From WHSO01 sp050485485 (GTDB lineage: Bacteria; Pseudomonadota; Alphaproteobacteria; SMXQ01), in contig JBJHBM010000025.1 in assembly GCA_050485485.1 (NCBI GenBank), positions 1 to 33,547 of the forward strand: a stretch of DNA of 33,547 bases. Reading direction: 5' to 3'. The notes under the pieces were generated by a model. It did not search any database and was not told the origin of the DNA. It saw only the letters and a program-made list of their open reading frames with translations. A program made the position numbers and the translations under genes. Positions 17,233 through 24,291 of the stretch are shown in pieces. Within the stretch, counting starts at the first letter, position 1. Every line of letters begins with the position of its first letter.

Positions 17233-18348
17233 TCAGGCGCCCGAACGGGAGATTCTCGGGATCACGTCTGAAAGACGCGCACCATCCAACTGGCGCAGAT
17301 TGTTGACGCGAATGATGGACTTTATGGTTTCGACGTAAGCCCGGCCACGCTCGGAATAGCTGGTCAGCGCATCGGCGAGCCGCATCGAGTTGAGCCCGAC
17401 CGGCGTGCGCGCTGTCACACGCATCTCCGCGCGCATCCGACGGAACTCGGCGTAGGCGTTATGGGTATTGAGATTGCGGGCGTAGCTGCGCACGCCGTCG
17501 AGCAGCGCGTCGAAGCTCTTGACCCTGAAGCTGGCGTCGTCGCCATAGGCGGCCGGCACCAGCCCGCTACCATCGACGAAAGTGCGCTGTCCGAACAGGG
17601 CGCGGCCTTCCAACGCGAAGCGCGACGTGCCCCAGCCCGATTCCTCCGCGGCCTGGGCGAGCGCGAGCGACGGCGGAATCACGTCGACACGCTTGAGCAG
17701 CGTCTCGACCTCTCCGGAACGGACGCCGTAGCGTTCGTACTGGGCTTCCAGCCACATGCGGTCGGCTTCGTTCAACACGCCACCTTCACCCATGCGCCCG
17801 GTCAGCTCCTGGATGCGGGCGCGGTTGGCGCGCAACTCCTCGTTCACACGCAGGATCAGCGGTAGCATAGTCTTGATGAAGACCTGCTTGCGCGTCTCCA
17901 CCGACTGGATCGCTCGGATATCCTCCGGGATCGCCTTGACATAGAGGCGCGGCACGGGATTGACGCCGTTACGTACGTCCTCGAGCCTGTAGCCGATCGA
18001 ACGGAAATCCATGAACAGCCCATCGGCGGACCCCGCCACCAAGATGACCCCGCGCGGTTTCGCGATGTCCTGGGGAGCGAAGTCTTCGTCGCCGAGCAGC
18101 CGCGCGTCCGCATCGTAGCGCAACGAAGTCGTCTCGATCTCGGTATCCGCCGCGATATGCGTCTCGGCGCGGTCGGGACTCCAGACGATGCCAAGCGCGA
18201 CCGCGCCCGCAAGCACGGCCGCAACGCTCCATCTATCCAATCCGGAAATCCTTGCCCGGCGCGCGACAGCCAGAAAGGCTGATGCGCCGGCTACAATACT
18301 TGCGGTGACGTCTGTTCCCTCGGTGGCCGTCATGTTCGTTCTCGCCAT
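17233..18348 (-). CDS. Bax-type glucosaminidase domain protein
   Basis: The 371-residue protein has one N-terminal membrane segment (about 40-56), a conserved middle region, and a C-terminal glucosaminidase domain related to Bax and FlgJ (about 220-345). The motif LAQAAEESGWGTSRFALEG carries the likely catalytic Glu (235 or 236), followed by ALFGQRTF and SYARNLNTHNAYAEFR. It probably cleaves peptidoglycan glycan strands on the periplasmic side while anchored to the inner membrane. I chose the ATG at 18348; an ATG at 18333 is an alternative. The frame extends to a TTG at 18447 overlapping the nfu stop, but that extension looks non-coding. Confidence 0.87.
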   Translation of the reverse strand: MARTNMTATEGTDVTASIVAGASAFLAVARRARISGLDRWSVAAVLAGAVALGIVWSPDRAETHIAADTEIETTSLRYDADARLLGDEDFAPQDIAKPRGVILVAGSADGLFMDFRSIGYRLEDVRNGVNPVPRLYVKAIPEDIRAIQSVETRKQVFIKTMLPLILRVNEELRANRARIQELTGRMGEGGVLNEADRMWLEAQYERYGVRSGEVETLLKRVDVIPPSLALAQAAEESGWGTSRFALEGRALFGQRTFVDGSGLVPAAYGDDASFRVKSFDALLDGVRSYARNLNTHNAYAEFRRMRAEMRVTARTPVGLNSMRLADALTSYSERGRAYVETIKSIIRVNNLRQLDGARLSDVIPRISRSGA

Positions 18349-18443
18349 TTTCACATATCCATTCAGACTGCGCAAAATGGCCGTCCCCAACCGACCAGAA
18401 CGCTTCCACGCCTTGCCGCCTGCGGCTTTGCGGCCTCTATTCC

Positions 18444-18998
18444 TCAATCCGCGGCACGTACTTCCCTGATCTCAGGAATGAAATGCTTGAGCATGTTTTC
18501 GATGCCGATCTTGAGGGTTGCCGTGGAACTCGGGCAACCCGAACACGAACCCTGCATTCGAAGATAAACAATTCCGTCTTGATAGCTGCGGAAGATGATG
18601 TCGCCGCCATCCTGCGCCACTGCAGGACGCACCCTGGTATCCAGCAGCTCGCGAATCTGGGCGACGACCGGGTCGTCGCTCTCGTGTACGGCCGCGTCGT
18701 CTTGCCGCGGATCGTCCTCGACCACCGCCGCGCCGGAGGTGTAGTGCTCCATGATCGCACCCAGGACCTGCGGCTTAAGCACTTGCCAATCATGTCCTTC
18801 GTCGCGGGTCACGGAGATGAAGTCCACACCTAGAAACACGCCTGAAACGCCGTCGACCGCGAAGATGCGACGCGCCAGCGGCGCCCCAGTCGTCTCCGAG
18901 GCATCGCGGAAATCGCGCGTGCCTTCCGGCGCCACCGGACGGCCGGGGATGAACTTGAGCGTCGCAGGATTGGGCGTCTGTTCGGTTTGGATGAACAT
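18444..18998 (-). CDS. Iron-sulfur cluster scaffold, Nfu/NifU C-terminal type
   Basis: The 184-residue protein has an N-terminal Nfu domain (about 1-88; MFIQTEQTPNPATLKFIPG, then GVSGVFLGVDFISVTR) and a C-terminal NifU domain (about 108-180). The latter holds the cluster-binding Cys152-x2-Cys155 in QGSCSGCPSS. Such proteins carry and deliver 4Fe-4S clusters to targets in the cytoplasm; MiaB, encoded in this window, is one such client type. The ATG at 18998 matches the conserved N-terminus; an earlier in-frame ATG at 19034 adds 12 unmatched residues. The order nfu next to a universal stress protein gene and trpS is common in alphaproteobacteria. Confidence 0.94.
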   Translation of the reverse strand: MFIQTEQTPNPATLKFIPGRPVAPEGTRDFRDASETTGAPLARRIFAVDGVSGVFLGVDFISVTRDEGHDWQVLKPQVLGAIMEHYTSGAAVVEDDPRQDDAAVHESDDPVVAQIRELLDTRVRPAVAQDGGDIIFRSYQDGIVYLRMQGSCSGCPSSTATLKIGIENMLKHFIPEIREVRAAD

Positions 18999-19240
18999 GT
19001 CCGTAAGTCTTGTGCCGGCGAGGCGCCCGTGCAAGCAGGCCTAGGTCGTTACCACAAACTTGCCACCCGTTCGCCACGGGAGGCGCGGCGCTGAAAAGAA
19101 GGTGGCTACAAAGCGGATCAAAATCAAGCCAAATTTTATGTTCCAGATCAGTGGCTTAACCTTAACGATGGCCAGCTTTTGGGGGCTTGGAAACTTGATT
19201 TCGCAAATTGCCCGCCGCGCGCAATGCAATCAGGTGCCGG
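18999..19240. other. Intergenic region between nfu and uspA
   Basis: These 242 bases are the longest gene-free stretch in the window and are less GC-rich than the genes around them. They should hold the nfu promoter, but I could not settle on one. A tandem CTTAAC repeat lies at 19155-19166. Short open frames here have no recognisable product. Confidence 0.5.
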
Positions 19241-19753
19241 TCAGGCAAGGGCATCGATTTCCTCGTCCGAGAGATTGCCCGGGACGATGGTGAGCGGGAT
19301 GGGCAGGGTGCCGGACAGCTTGCCCGCAAGGTGGGTGACGAGCGGGCCCGGGCCCTTCTTGTCCGTGCCGGCAGCAAGCACGAGGATCGAAATGCTTTTC
19401 TCTTCCTGAATCAACTTGAGCAACTCCTCGCGTGCAGTGCCCTCGCGGATGTAGAACACGGGCGTGAGACCAGACAGTTCCTGAACTTCGGCAGACACAC
19501 GGGTGAGCAACGCTTCCGCCTCCTGCCGACGTTCCTCGCGCATCAGGTCCTCGACCGCCATCCAGTGTTGGAACTCCGCGGGTTCGAGAACGTAGAGCAG
19601 TGCCACACGCCCGCCGGTGTTGCGGGCTCTGAGCGCGGCATAGCGAAGTGCCTTGCGATGTTCCACGGTGGTATCGACGACCACCAGGAAGATGCGCTCC
19701 TTGCCGTCCCGGGCGACGGGCCGCCGTTCGGCCCCTTCCTCGGTCGTGCTCAT
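19241..19753 (-). CDS. Universal stress protein family (UspA fold)
   Basis: The 170-residue protein has a single Usp domain after a polar N-terminus of about 20 residues: RIFLVVVDTTVEHRKALRYA, GRVALLYVLEP, EGTAREELLKLI, ILVLAAG, then PIPLTIVPG at the end. The classic ATP-binding G-x2-G-x9-G-[ST] pattern is not clearly present, so nucleotide binding is uncertain. The ATG lies two bases after the stop of the Alph_Pro_TM gene, indicating co-transcription with it and the TSUP transporter. The order Usp-nfu on one side and trpS on the other is usual in alphaproteobacteria. Confidence 0.88.
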   Translation of the reverse strand: MSTTEEGAERRPVARDGKERIFLVVVDTTVEHRKALRYAALRARNTGGRVALLYVLEPAEFQHWMAVEDLMREERRQEAEALLTRVSAEVQELSGLTPVFYIREGTAREELLKLIQEEKSISILVLAAGTDKKGPGPLVTHLAGKLSGTLPIPLTIVPGNLSDEEIDALA

Positions 19754-19755
19754 TC

Positions 19756-20520
19756 TCAGGCCTTTCGGAATACCGCACCGGCCGTCCAGCCGGCCGCCAG
19801 CGCCAACACGATCGCGATGATGCCATAAAGAACCGAGTGGCGATGCGCGAATTGATAGATTTCGGCCCCCACTCCTACTTTCGATATAAGGAGCGGGGAA
19901 GTCTGGGCGCTGACGACGGCCCCCTGGTGGATCAGCAGCGTTTCCACGGTATAAAGCCCGGTCGGTACGTTGGCGGGAAAATGCAGCCGGGTGCGGAACA
20001 GGCGGTTGCCGAGGAACGTCACGTGGCCGGCCCGATCGACATAAAGGCCGTCGCGTATCTTGCCGCGTACCAGCCCATCGCGGAAAGGCTCGATCTCGGC
20101 GGGCTCGAGGCCACGCTCCGCCGGACGCAAATCCAAGTATCGCGTGCCGATATGGTGACGCGCGCGCAGGCGGGGGTTGAGCAACTCGTCCACGGGACGC
20201 GAGCTTGCCACAGCATAGAATGACGGCACGCCCGCGAATTCCATTTCCGCGCCATTGACCCATACGCCGACGATGCGCATCTTGCGCCGCACGACCTCGC
20301 TGCGCAACGGCCCGCGTACCACCACGATCACGTCTCCCTCACCTTCGGTCGCGCCGAATAATAGGACGTTGGTCCCGGTAAAGCCCGTGGTGATCCCGAC
20401 CAGATGATCGGACAGGTCCGCCACAACCTCCTGGGTGCGCGCCGCCTCCGTAAAGGCGGACAGATACAACACGGCAGGCAGCGCGAGCACGCGCAAGGCA
20501 CGAACGAGGAAACGCTTCAT
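19756..20520 (-). CDS. Alph_Pro_TM / TIGR02186 family membrane protein
   Basis: The 254-residue protein starts at the ATG at 20520, which overlaps the TSUP stop by four bases. It has an N-terminal signal sequence or anchor (about 1-28), a large predicted periplasmic beta-rich domain (about 30-220; VGITTGFTGTNVLLFGAT, VIVVVRGPL, VWVNGAEMEFAGVPSFYAVASS), and one C-terminal membrane segment (about 230-250). This layout fits the alphaproteobacterial family of unknown function known as Alph_Pro_TM. These genes usually accompany TSUP transporters, as here, so an accessory role in transport is a reasonable inference; no biochemical role is known to me. Confidence 0.8.
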   Translation of the reverse strand: MKRFLVRALRVLALPAVLYLSAFTEAARTQEVVADLSDHLVGITTGFTGTNVLLFGATEGEGDVIVVVRGPLRSEVVRRKMRIVGVWVNGAEMEFAGVPSFYAVASSRPVDELLNPRLRARHHIGTRYLDLRPAERGLEPAEIEPFRDGLVRGKIRDGLYVDRAGHVTFLGNRLFRTRLHFPANVPTGLYTVETLLIHQGAVVSAQTSPLLISKVGVGAEIYQFAHRHSVLYGIIAIVLALAAGWTAGAVFRKA

Positions 20521-21440
20521 GGCCCACCCCCGATGTGGCCGAGCGAGAACATATCCTCGGGGGTGACCATCTGGTCCACGATCATCTTGAGGCCTACCGC
20601 CAGCACGACCAGCGCAAGCAACCCGCGTAGCTGTTCGCCGGGCAGCCGGCCGGCCAGTCGCGAGCCGAATTGTGCCCCGATCACGCTGCCTGTCAGAAGG
20701 ATCAGGGCCAGCAGCACGTCCACGGTCTGGTTCTCTACCGCCTGGAGGAAGGTGACGTTGGCGGTGACGAAGATAATCTGGAACAACGACGTGCCGATGA
20801 CCGTGATGGTCGGCATGCCGAGCAGGTAGATCATGGCCGGAACCATGATGAAGCCGCCGCCCACGCCCATGATCGCCGACAGTATTCCGACGAAGAAGCC
20901 GATACCGATCGGCAGCAGGGCGGAAATATAGAGCTTCGACTTGCGGAACCGCATCTTGAACGGCAGGCCATGCAGCCAGGTATGCTGGTGCAGCTTGCGG
21001 ATGGTTCCGCCTGGGCGCCGCTTCCGCAGGATCGCGCGGACCGATTCGATCAGCATGAGCGAACCGATGATGCCCAGGAAAACGACATAGGAAAGCGCGA
21101 TCACGACATCGAGCTGGCCCACGGCACGCAACACGGAATAGAGCCACACGCCGAAACCCGAACCGGCAAGGCCGCCTGCCAGCAGCACGGCGCCCATCTT
21201 GAAGTCGACATTGCCGCGGCGCATATGGGCAAGCACGCCTGAAACCGAGGCGGCGACCACTTGGTTCGCCTCTGTAGCGACCGCCACGGCGGGCGGTACG
21301 CCGACGAAGATCAGCAGCGGCGTCATCAGGAAGCCCCCGCCGACACCGAACAGGCCGGAAAGGAAACCCACCGCCGCGCCCATGCCGAGCAGCACGAACA
21401 CGTCTACGGAAATCTCGGCTATCGGCAGATAGATCTGCAT
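20517..21440 (-). CDS. TSUP-family transporter (TauE/SafE), inner membrane
   Basis: The 307-residue protein has about eight hydrophobic segments in two related halves. The repeated motif GxxxGFLSGLFGVGGGFLMTP (first half, near 24-45) and VGILSAIMGVGGGFIMVPAM (second half, near 184-203) is typical of TauE/SafE. The family moves sulfur-containing or organic anions such as sulfite, sulfoacetate or taurine products; the substrate here is unknown. It is the first gene of a three-gene set with Alph_Pro_TM and a universal stress protein. A basic loop sits between the halves (about 130-165). Confidence 0.9.
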   Translation of the reverse strand: MQIYLPIAEISVDVFVLLGMGAAVGFLSGLFGVGGGFLMTPLLIFVGVPPAVAVATEANQVVAASVSGVLAHMRRGNVDFKMGAVLLAGGLAGSGFGVWLYSVLRAVGQLDVVIALSYVVFLGIIGSLMLIESVRAILRKRRPGGTIRKLHQHTWLHGLPFKMRFRKSKLYISALLPIGIGFFVGILSAIMGVGGGFIMVPAMIYLLGMPTITVIGTSLFQIIFVTANVTFLQAVENQTVDVLLALILLTGSVIGAQFGSRLAGRLPGEQLRGLLALVVLAVGLKMIVDQMVTPEDMFSLGHIGGGP

Positions 21441-21536
21441 TCGTCGGGTCGGACGTCCCCGGGCGGCGGGATTCAGCGGAAATGGCGACCGCTACGGTTG
21501 TGCGCTGCCTGTGTCCGAAGCGCAAGTAAAAACGAA

Positions 21537-21542
21537 ATTATA
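21537..21542 (-). promoter_or_regulatory. Perfect TATAAT upstream of the TSUP gene
   Basis: A consensus -10 hexamer lies about 100 bases before the TSUP start, in the 144-base gap after trpS. No good -35 hexamer is found at 16-18 bases, so promoter activity is uncertain. Confidence 0.35.
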
Positions 21543-21584
21543 GTGTGGAATACGCGCCGCCCTTCCTTCCCGCCGCTCCCAGTC

Positions 21585-22583
21585 CTAGGGTCGCAACAGG
21601 CCGACGATGTCGCGCAACTCCCCCATATGCCGGTCGGCGATGGCCCGGGCGCGCGCCGCACCGCGTCGCAAGATCGCGTCCACATGATCAGGCGACGCCA
21701 CGAGCCGCGCCATCTCGCTGCCGATCGGGCCGAGTTTGGCAACGGCGAGGTCGGCAAGCGCCGGCTTGAAGTCGGAGAACATCCGACCGCCGAATTCCGC
21801 GAGCACCTGGGCGCGCGACATACCGGCGAGCGCCGCATAGATACCCACGAGATTCGCGGCCTCCGGCCGTCCTTCGAGACCGTTGACTTCGTCCGGCAGC
21901 GGCTCCGGGTCGGTCTTCGCCTTGCGGATCTTGAGGGCGACGGTGTCGGCGTCATCGGTCAGGTTGATGCGCGAGTAAGCCGAAGGGTCCGACTTGCTCA
22001 TCTTCGAAGTCCCGTCGCGCAGGCTCATCACGCGGGTGGCCTCGCCCAGAATCTGGGGTTCGGGCAGGGGGAAAAATTCCACCAGGAACTGGCGATTGAA
22101 CGCGCCCGCGATGTCGCGGGCAAGCTCGAGGTGCTGCTTTTGGTCCTCGCCCACCGGAACATGGGTCGCCTTGTAGAGCAGGATATCGGCGGCCATCAGC
22201 ACGGGGTAGGAGTAGAGCCCGAGGCCCGCGTTGTCGCGATGCTTGCCGGCCTTCTCCTTGAACTGCGTCATGCGGTTGAGCCAGCCGAGCGGTGTCAGGC
22301 AGCCCAGCAGCCAGGCCAGCTCCGCATGTTCCGACACCGCCGACTGGTTGAAGATGATGCAGTTTTCCGGGTCGATGCCGCAGGCGATGTAGGCGGCCGT
22401 GACCTCGCGGGTATGCGCGCGCAGCTCTGCGGGTACCTGGGGCAGGGTGAGCGCGTGCAAGTCCACGATGCAGAAGATGCAGTCGTAGTCCTTCTGCAGC
22501 GCGACCCAGTTGCGGATCGCCCCCAGATAATTGCCGAGATGCAGGTTCCCCGTCGGCTGCACGCCCGAGAAGATGCGGTTCAT
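21585..22583 (-). CDS. trpS: Tryptophanyl-tRNA synthetase
   Basis: The 332-residue class I synthetase attaches tryptophan to tRNA-Trp. The HIGH-type motif is TGNLHLGNY at residues 11-19 and the KMSKS loop is intact at 194-198. VDLHALT near 40-46 and GEDQKQHLELARDIA near 145-159 are characteristic of TrpRS. The ribosome binding site GGAGGAGAC directly before the ATG is one of the strongest in the window. It lies about 100 bases after murJ and probably shares its transcript. Confidence 0.98.
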   Translation of the reverse strand: MNRIFSGVQPTGNLHLGNYLGAIRNWVALQKDYDCIFCIVDLHALTLPQVPAELRAHTREVTAAYIACGIDPENCIIFNQSAVSEHAELAWLLGCLTPLGWLNRMTQFKEKAGKHRDNAGLGLYSYPVLMAADILLYKATHVPVGEDQKQHLELARDIAGAFNRQFLVEFFPLPEPQILGEATRVMSLRDGTSKMSKSDPSAYSRINLTDDADTVALKIRKAKTDPEPLPDEVNGLEGRPEAANLVGIYAALAGMSRAQVLAEFGGRMFSDFKPALADLAVAKLGPIGSEMARLVASPDHVDAILRRGAARARAIADRHMGELRDIVGLLRP

Positions 22584-22682
22584 GTCTCCTCCGTGCCGGC
22601 CTCTTGCGCCGGGCTATGGCGGGGGTTTATGGCGGCAACGGCAGGTGCGGTCAAGGGCGGGAACAGCCCGGCCGATGCATCG

Positions 22683-24251
22683 TCATCCGCCGGCAGGCGG
22701 TACAGGGCGGGAACGGGCGAGCGCGCCGGCGAGGTCTTCCCGCGTCACTGCGCCCGAAACCATGGCCACCAGCCCGTAGAGGGCCATGCCCCCCACCACC
22801 AGTGCGGCAAGAAAGGCGAGGCGGGTGCCTTCATCCCATTGCGCTGCGCCGGGCACCGAAAAGACCACGGCGGCGAGCGCGAACCCCATCGCCGCGGAGG
22901 AGAGGACGACCCGCCCGAGCCTGCGGCGCAACCGGGCATCCATGGCGAGGCGGCCGCGCCGGTGCAGGAGCCAGGCGAGCATGCTCGCGTTGAACCATGA
23001 GGCGACCGAGGTCGCGAGCGCGATGCCGACATGCCCGAACGGCCCCATCAGCGCGAGGTTGAGCACGACGTTCACCACAAGGGCGCAGGCCCCTATTTTG
23101 ACGGGCGTCGCCGTGTCCTCGCGCGCGAAAAAGGCGGTAGCCAGCACCTTGACCCCTACATGGGCGGGCAGACCGACGGCGAAGGCCGCGAGCGCCATCG
23201 CCGTGGCGGTCTGTTCCGTGCTTCCGAACGCGCCGCGTCCGAACAGGCCGGCGATGATCGGTTCGGCCACGACGATCATGGCGATGGCAGCAGGCAGCGT
23301 AAGGAAGGCCGCAAACTCGATGGCCCGGTTCTGGCTGGCGATCGCCTCGGTTTCTGCACCTGCGCGGATCTGGCGGCTCATCAACGGCAGGAGCGCCGTC
23401 GCCACCGCGATACCGATGACGCCGAGCGGCAGTTGGTTCACCCGGTCGGCGTAATAGAGGTACGAGATCGCGCCCGACGGCAGCAGCGAACCGATCACCA
23501 TGTCGACCAGCACGTTGATCTGATAGATGCCGGCCCCGAAGGCGACTGGCAGCATCAGGCGCAGCAGACGGCGCACTTCCGGGGTGAGACGCGGCACGCG
23601 CAACCTGATATGGAAGCCGTGGCGCGTGAGTGCCGTCCCCACGAAGGCGAACTGCAGGACGCCCGCGACCGCGACACCCCAGGCGAGACCATGGGCCGGC
23701 GTCGCGGCCACCAGATGCCATCCGAGCGCGGCACCGATCAACACCATGTTGAGCACCACCGGCGCGGCGGCAGCGGCGGCGAACTTCTCGTAGGCATTGA
23801 GCACGGCGCCCATGAGCGCGACCATCGAGACGAAGAGAAGATAGGGAAAGGCGATGCGCGACAGCTCGACGGCGAGGGCGAACTTCTCCGGGTCACGGGC
23901 AAAGCCCGGCGCGATGCCGTACATGGCGTAGGGCATCAGAATCTCGACCACGCATACGAAAACCAGGAGCGCCGCCAGCAGCACCGCCGTCGCCTCCTCG
24001 GCGAAGCGACGCGCGGCGCGCTCGCCCGCCGTCGTGAGAAGCCCCGCGAACATCGGCACGAATGCCGCCGAAAAGGCGCCTTCCGCGAACAGGCGACGGA
24101 ACAGGTTGGGGAACTTGAAGGCAACGAAAAACGCGTCGGCCGCGGCCCCCGCGCCAAGTACCGCGGCGAACAGGACGTCACGCACGAAGCCAAGGATACG
24201 CGAAACCAGCGTGTAGCCGCCGACGGTGGTGATTGATCTGATGAGCGCCAC
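22683..24251 (-). CDS. murJ: Lipid II flippase MurJ (MviN)
   Basis: MurJ moves lipid II across the inner membrane for peptidoglycan synthesis. The 522-residue protein has about 14 hydrophobic segments. The N-terminus (MALIRSITTVGGYTLVSRIL) matches the family, and the essential cationic residues Arg18, Arg24 and Arg52 fall at the same numbers as in E. coli. The start is a GTG at 24251 with AGGGGAT upstream; the longer open frame reaches into glnD and is not supported. It lies 40 bases after glnD and before trpS, a common alphaproteobacterial order. Confidence 0.96.
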   Translation of the reverse strand: MALIRSITTVGGYTLVSRILGFVRDVLFAAVLGAGAAADAFFVAFKFPNLFRRLFAEGAFSAAFVPMFAGLLTTAGERAARRFAEEATAVLLAALLVFVCVVEILMPYAMYGIAPGFARDPEKFALAVELSRIAFPYLLFVSMVALMGAVLNAYEKFAAAAAAPVVLNMVLIGAALGWHLVAATPAHGLAWGVAVAGVLQFAFVGTALTRHGFHIRLRVPRLTPEVRRLLRLMLPVAFGAGIYQINVLVDMVIGSLLPSGAISYLYYADRVNQLPLGVIGIAVATALLPLMSRQIRAGAETEAIASQNRAIEFAAFLTLPAAIAMIVVAEPIIAGLFGRGAFGSTEQTATAMALAAFAVGLPAHVGVKVLATAFFAREDTATPVKIGACALVVNVVLNLALMGPFGHVGIALATSVASWFNASMLAWLLHRRGRLAMDARLRRRLGRVVLSSAAMGFALAAVVFSVPGAAQWDEGTRLAFLAALVVGGMALYGLVAMVSGAVTREDLAGALARSRPVPPAGG

Positions 24252-24291
24252 CTGCGCGCGATCCCCTTTTAGCGCACGACGGTGAGAACGC

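Noticed and set aside
23031..24236. Plus-strand open frame of 401 codons within murJ
   Set aside because: Antisense shadow of murJ; highly charged composition reflects reversed hydrophobic codons.
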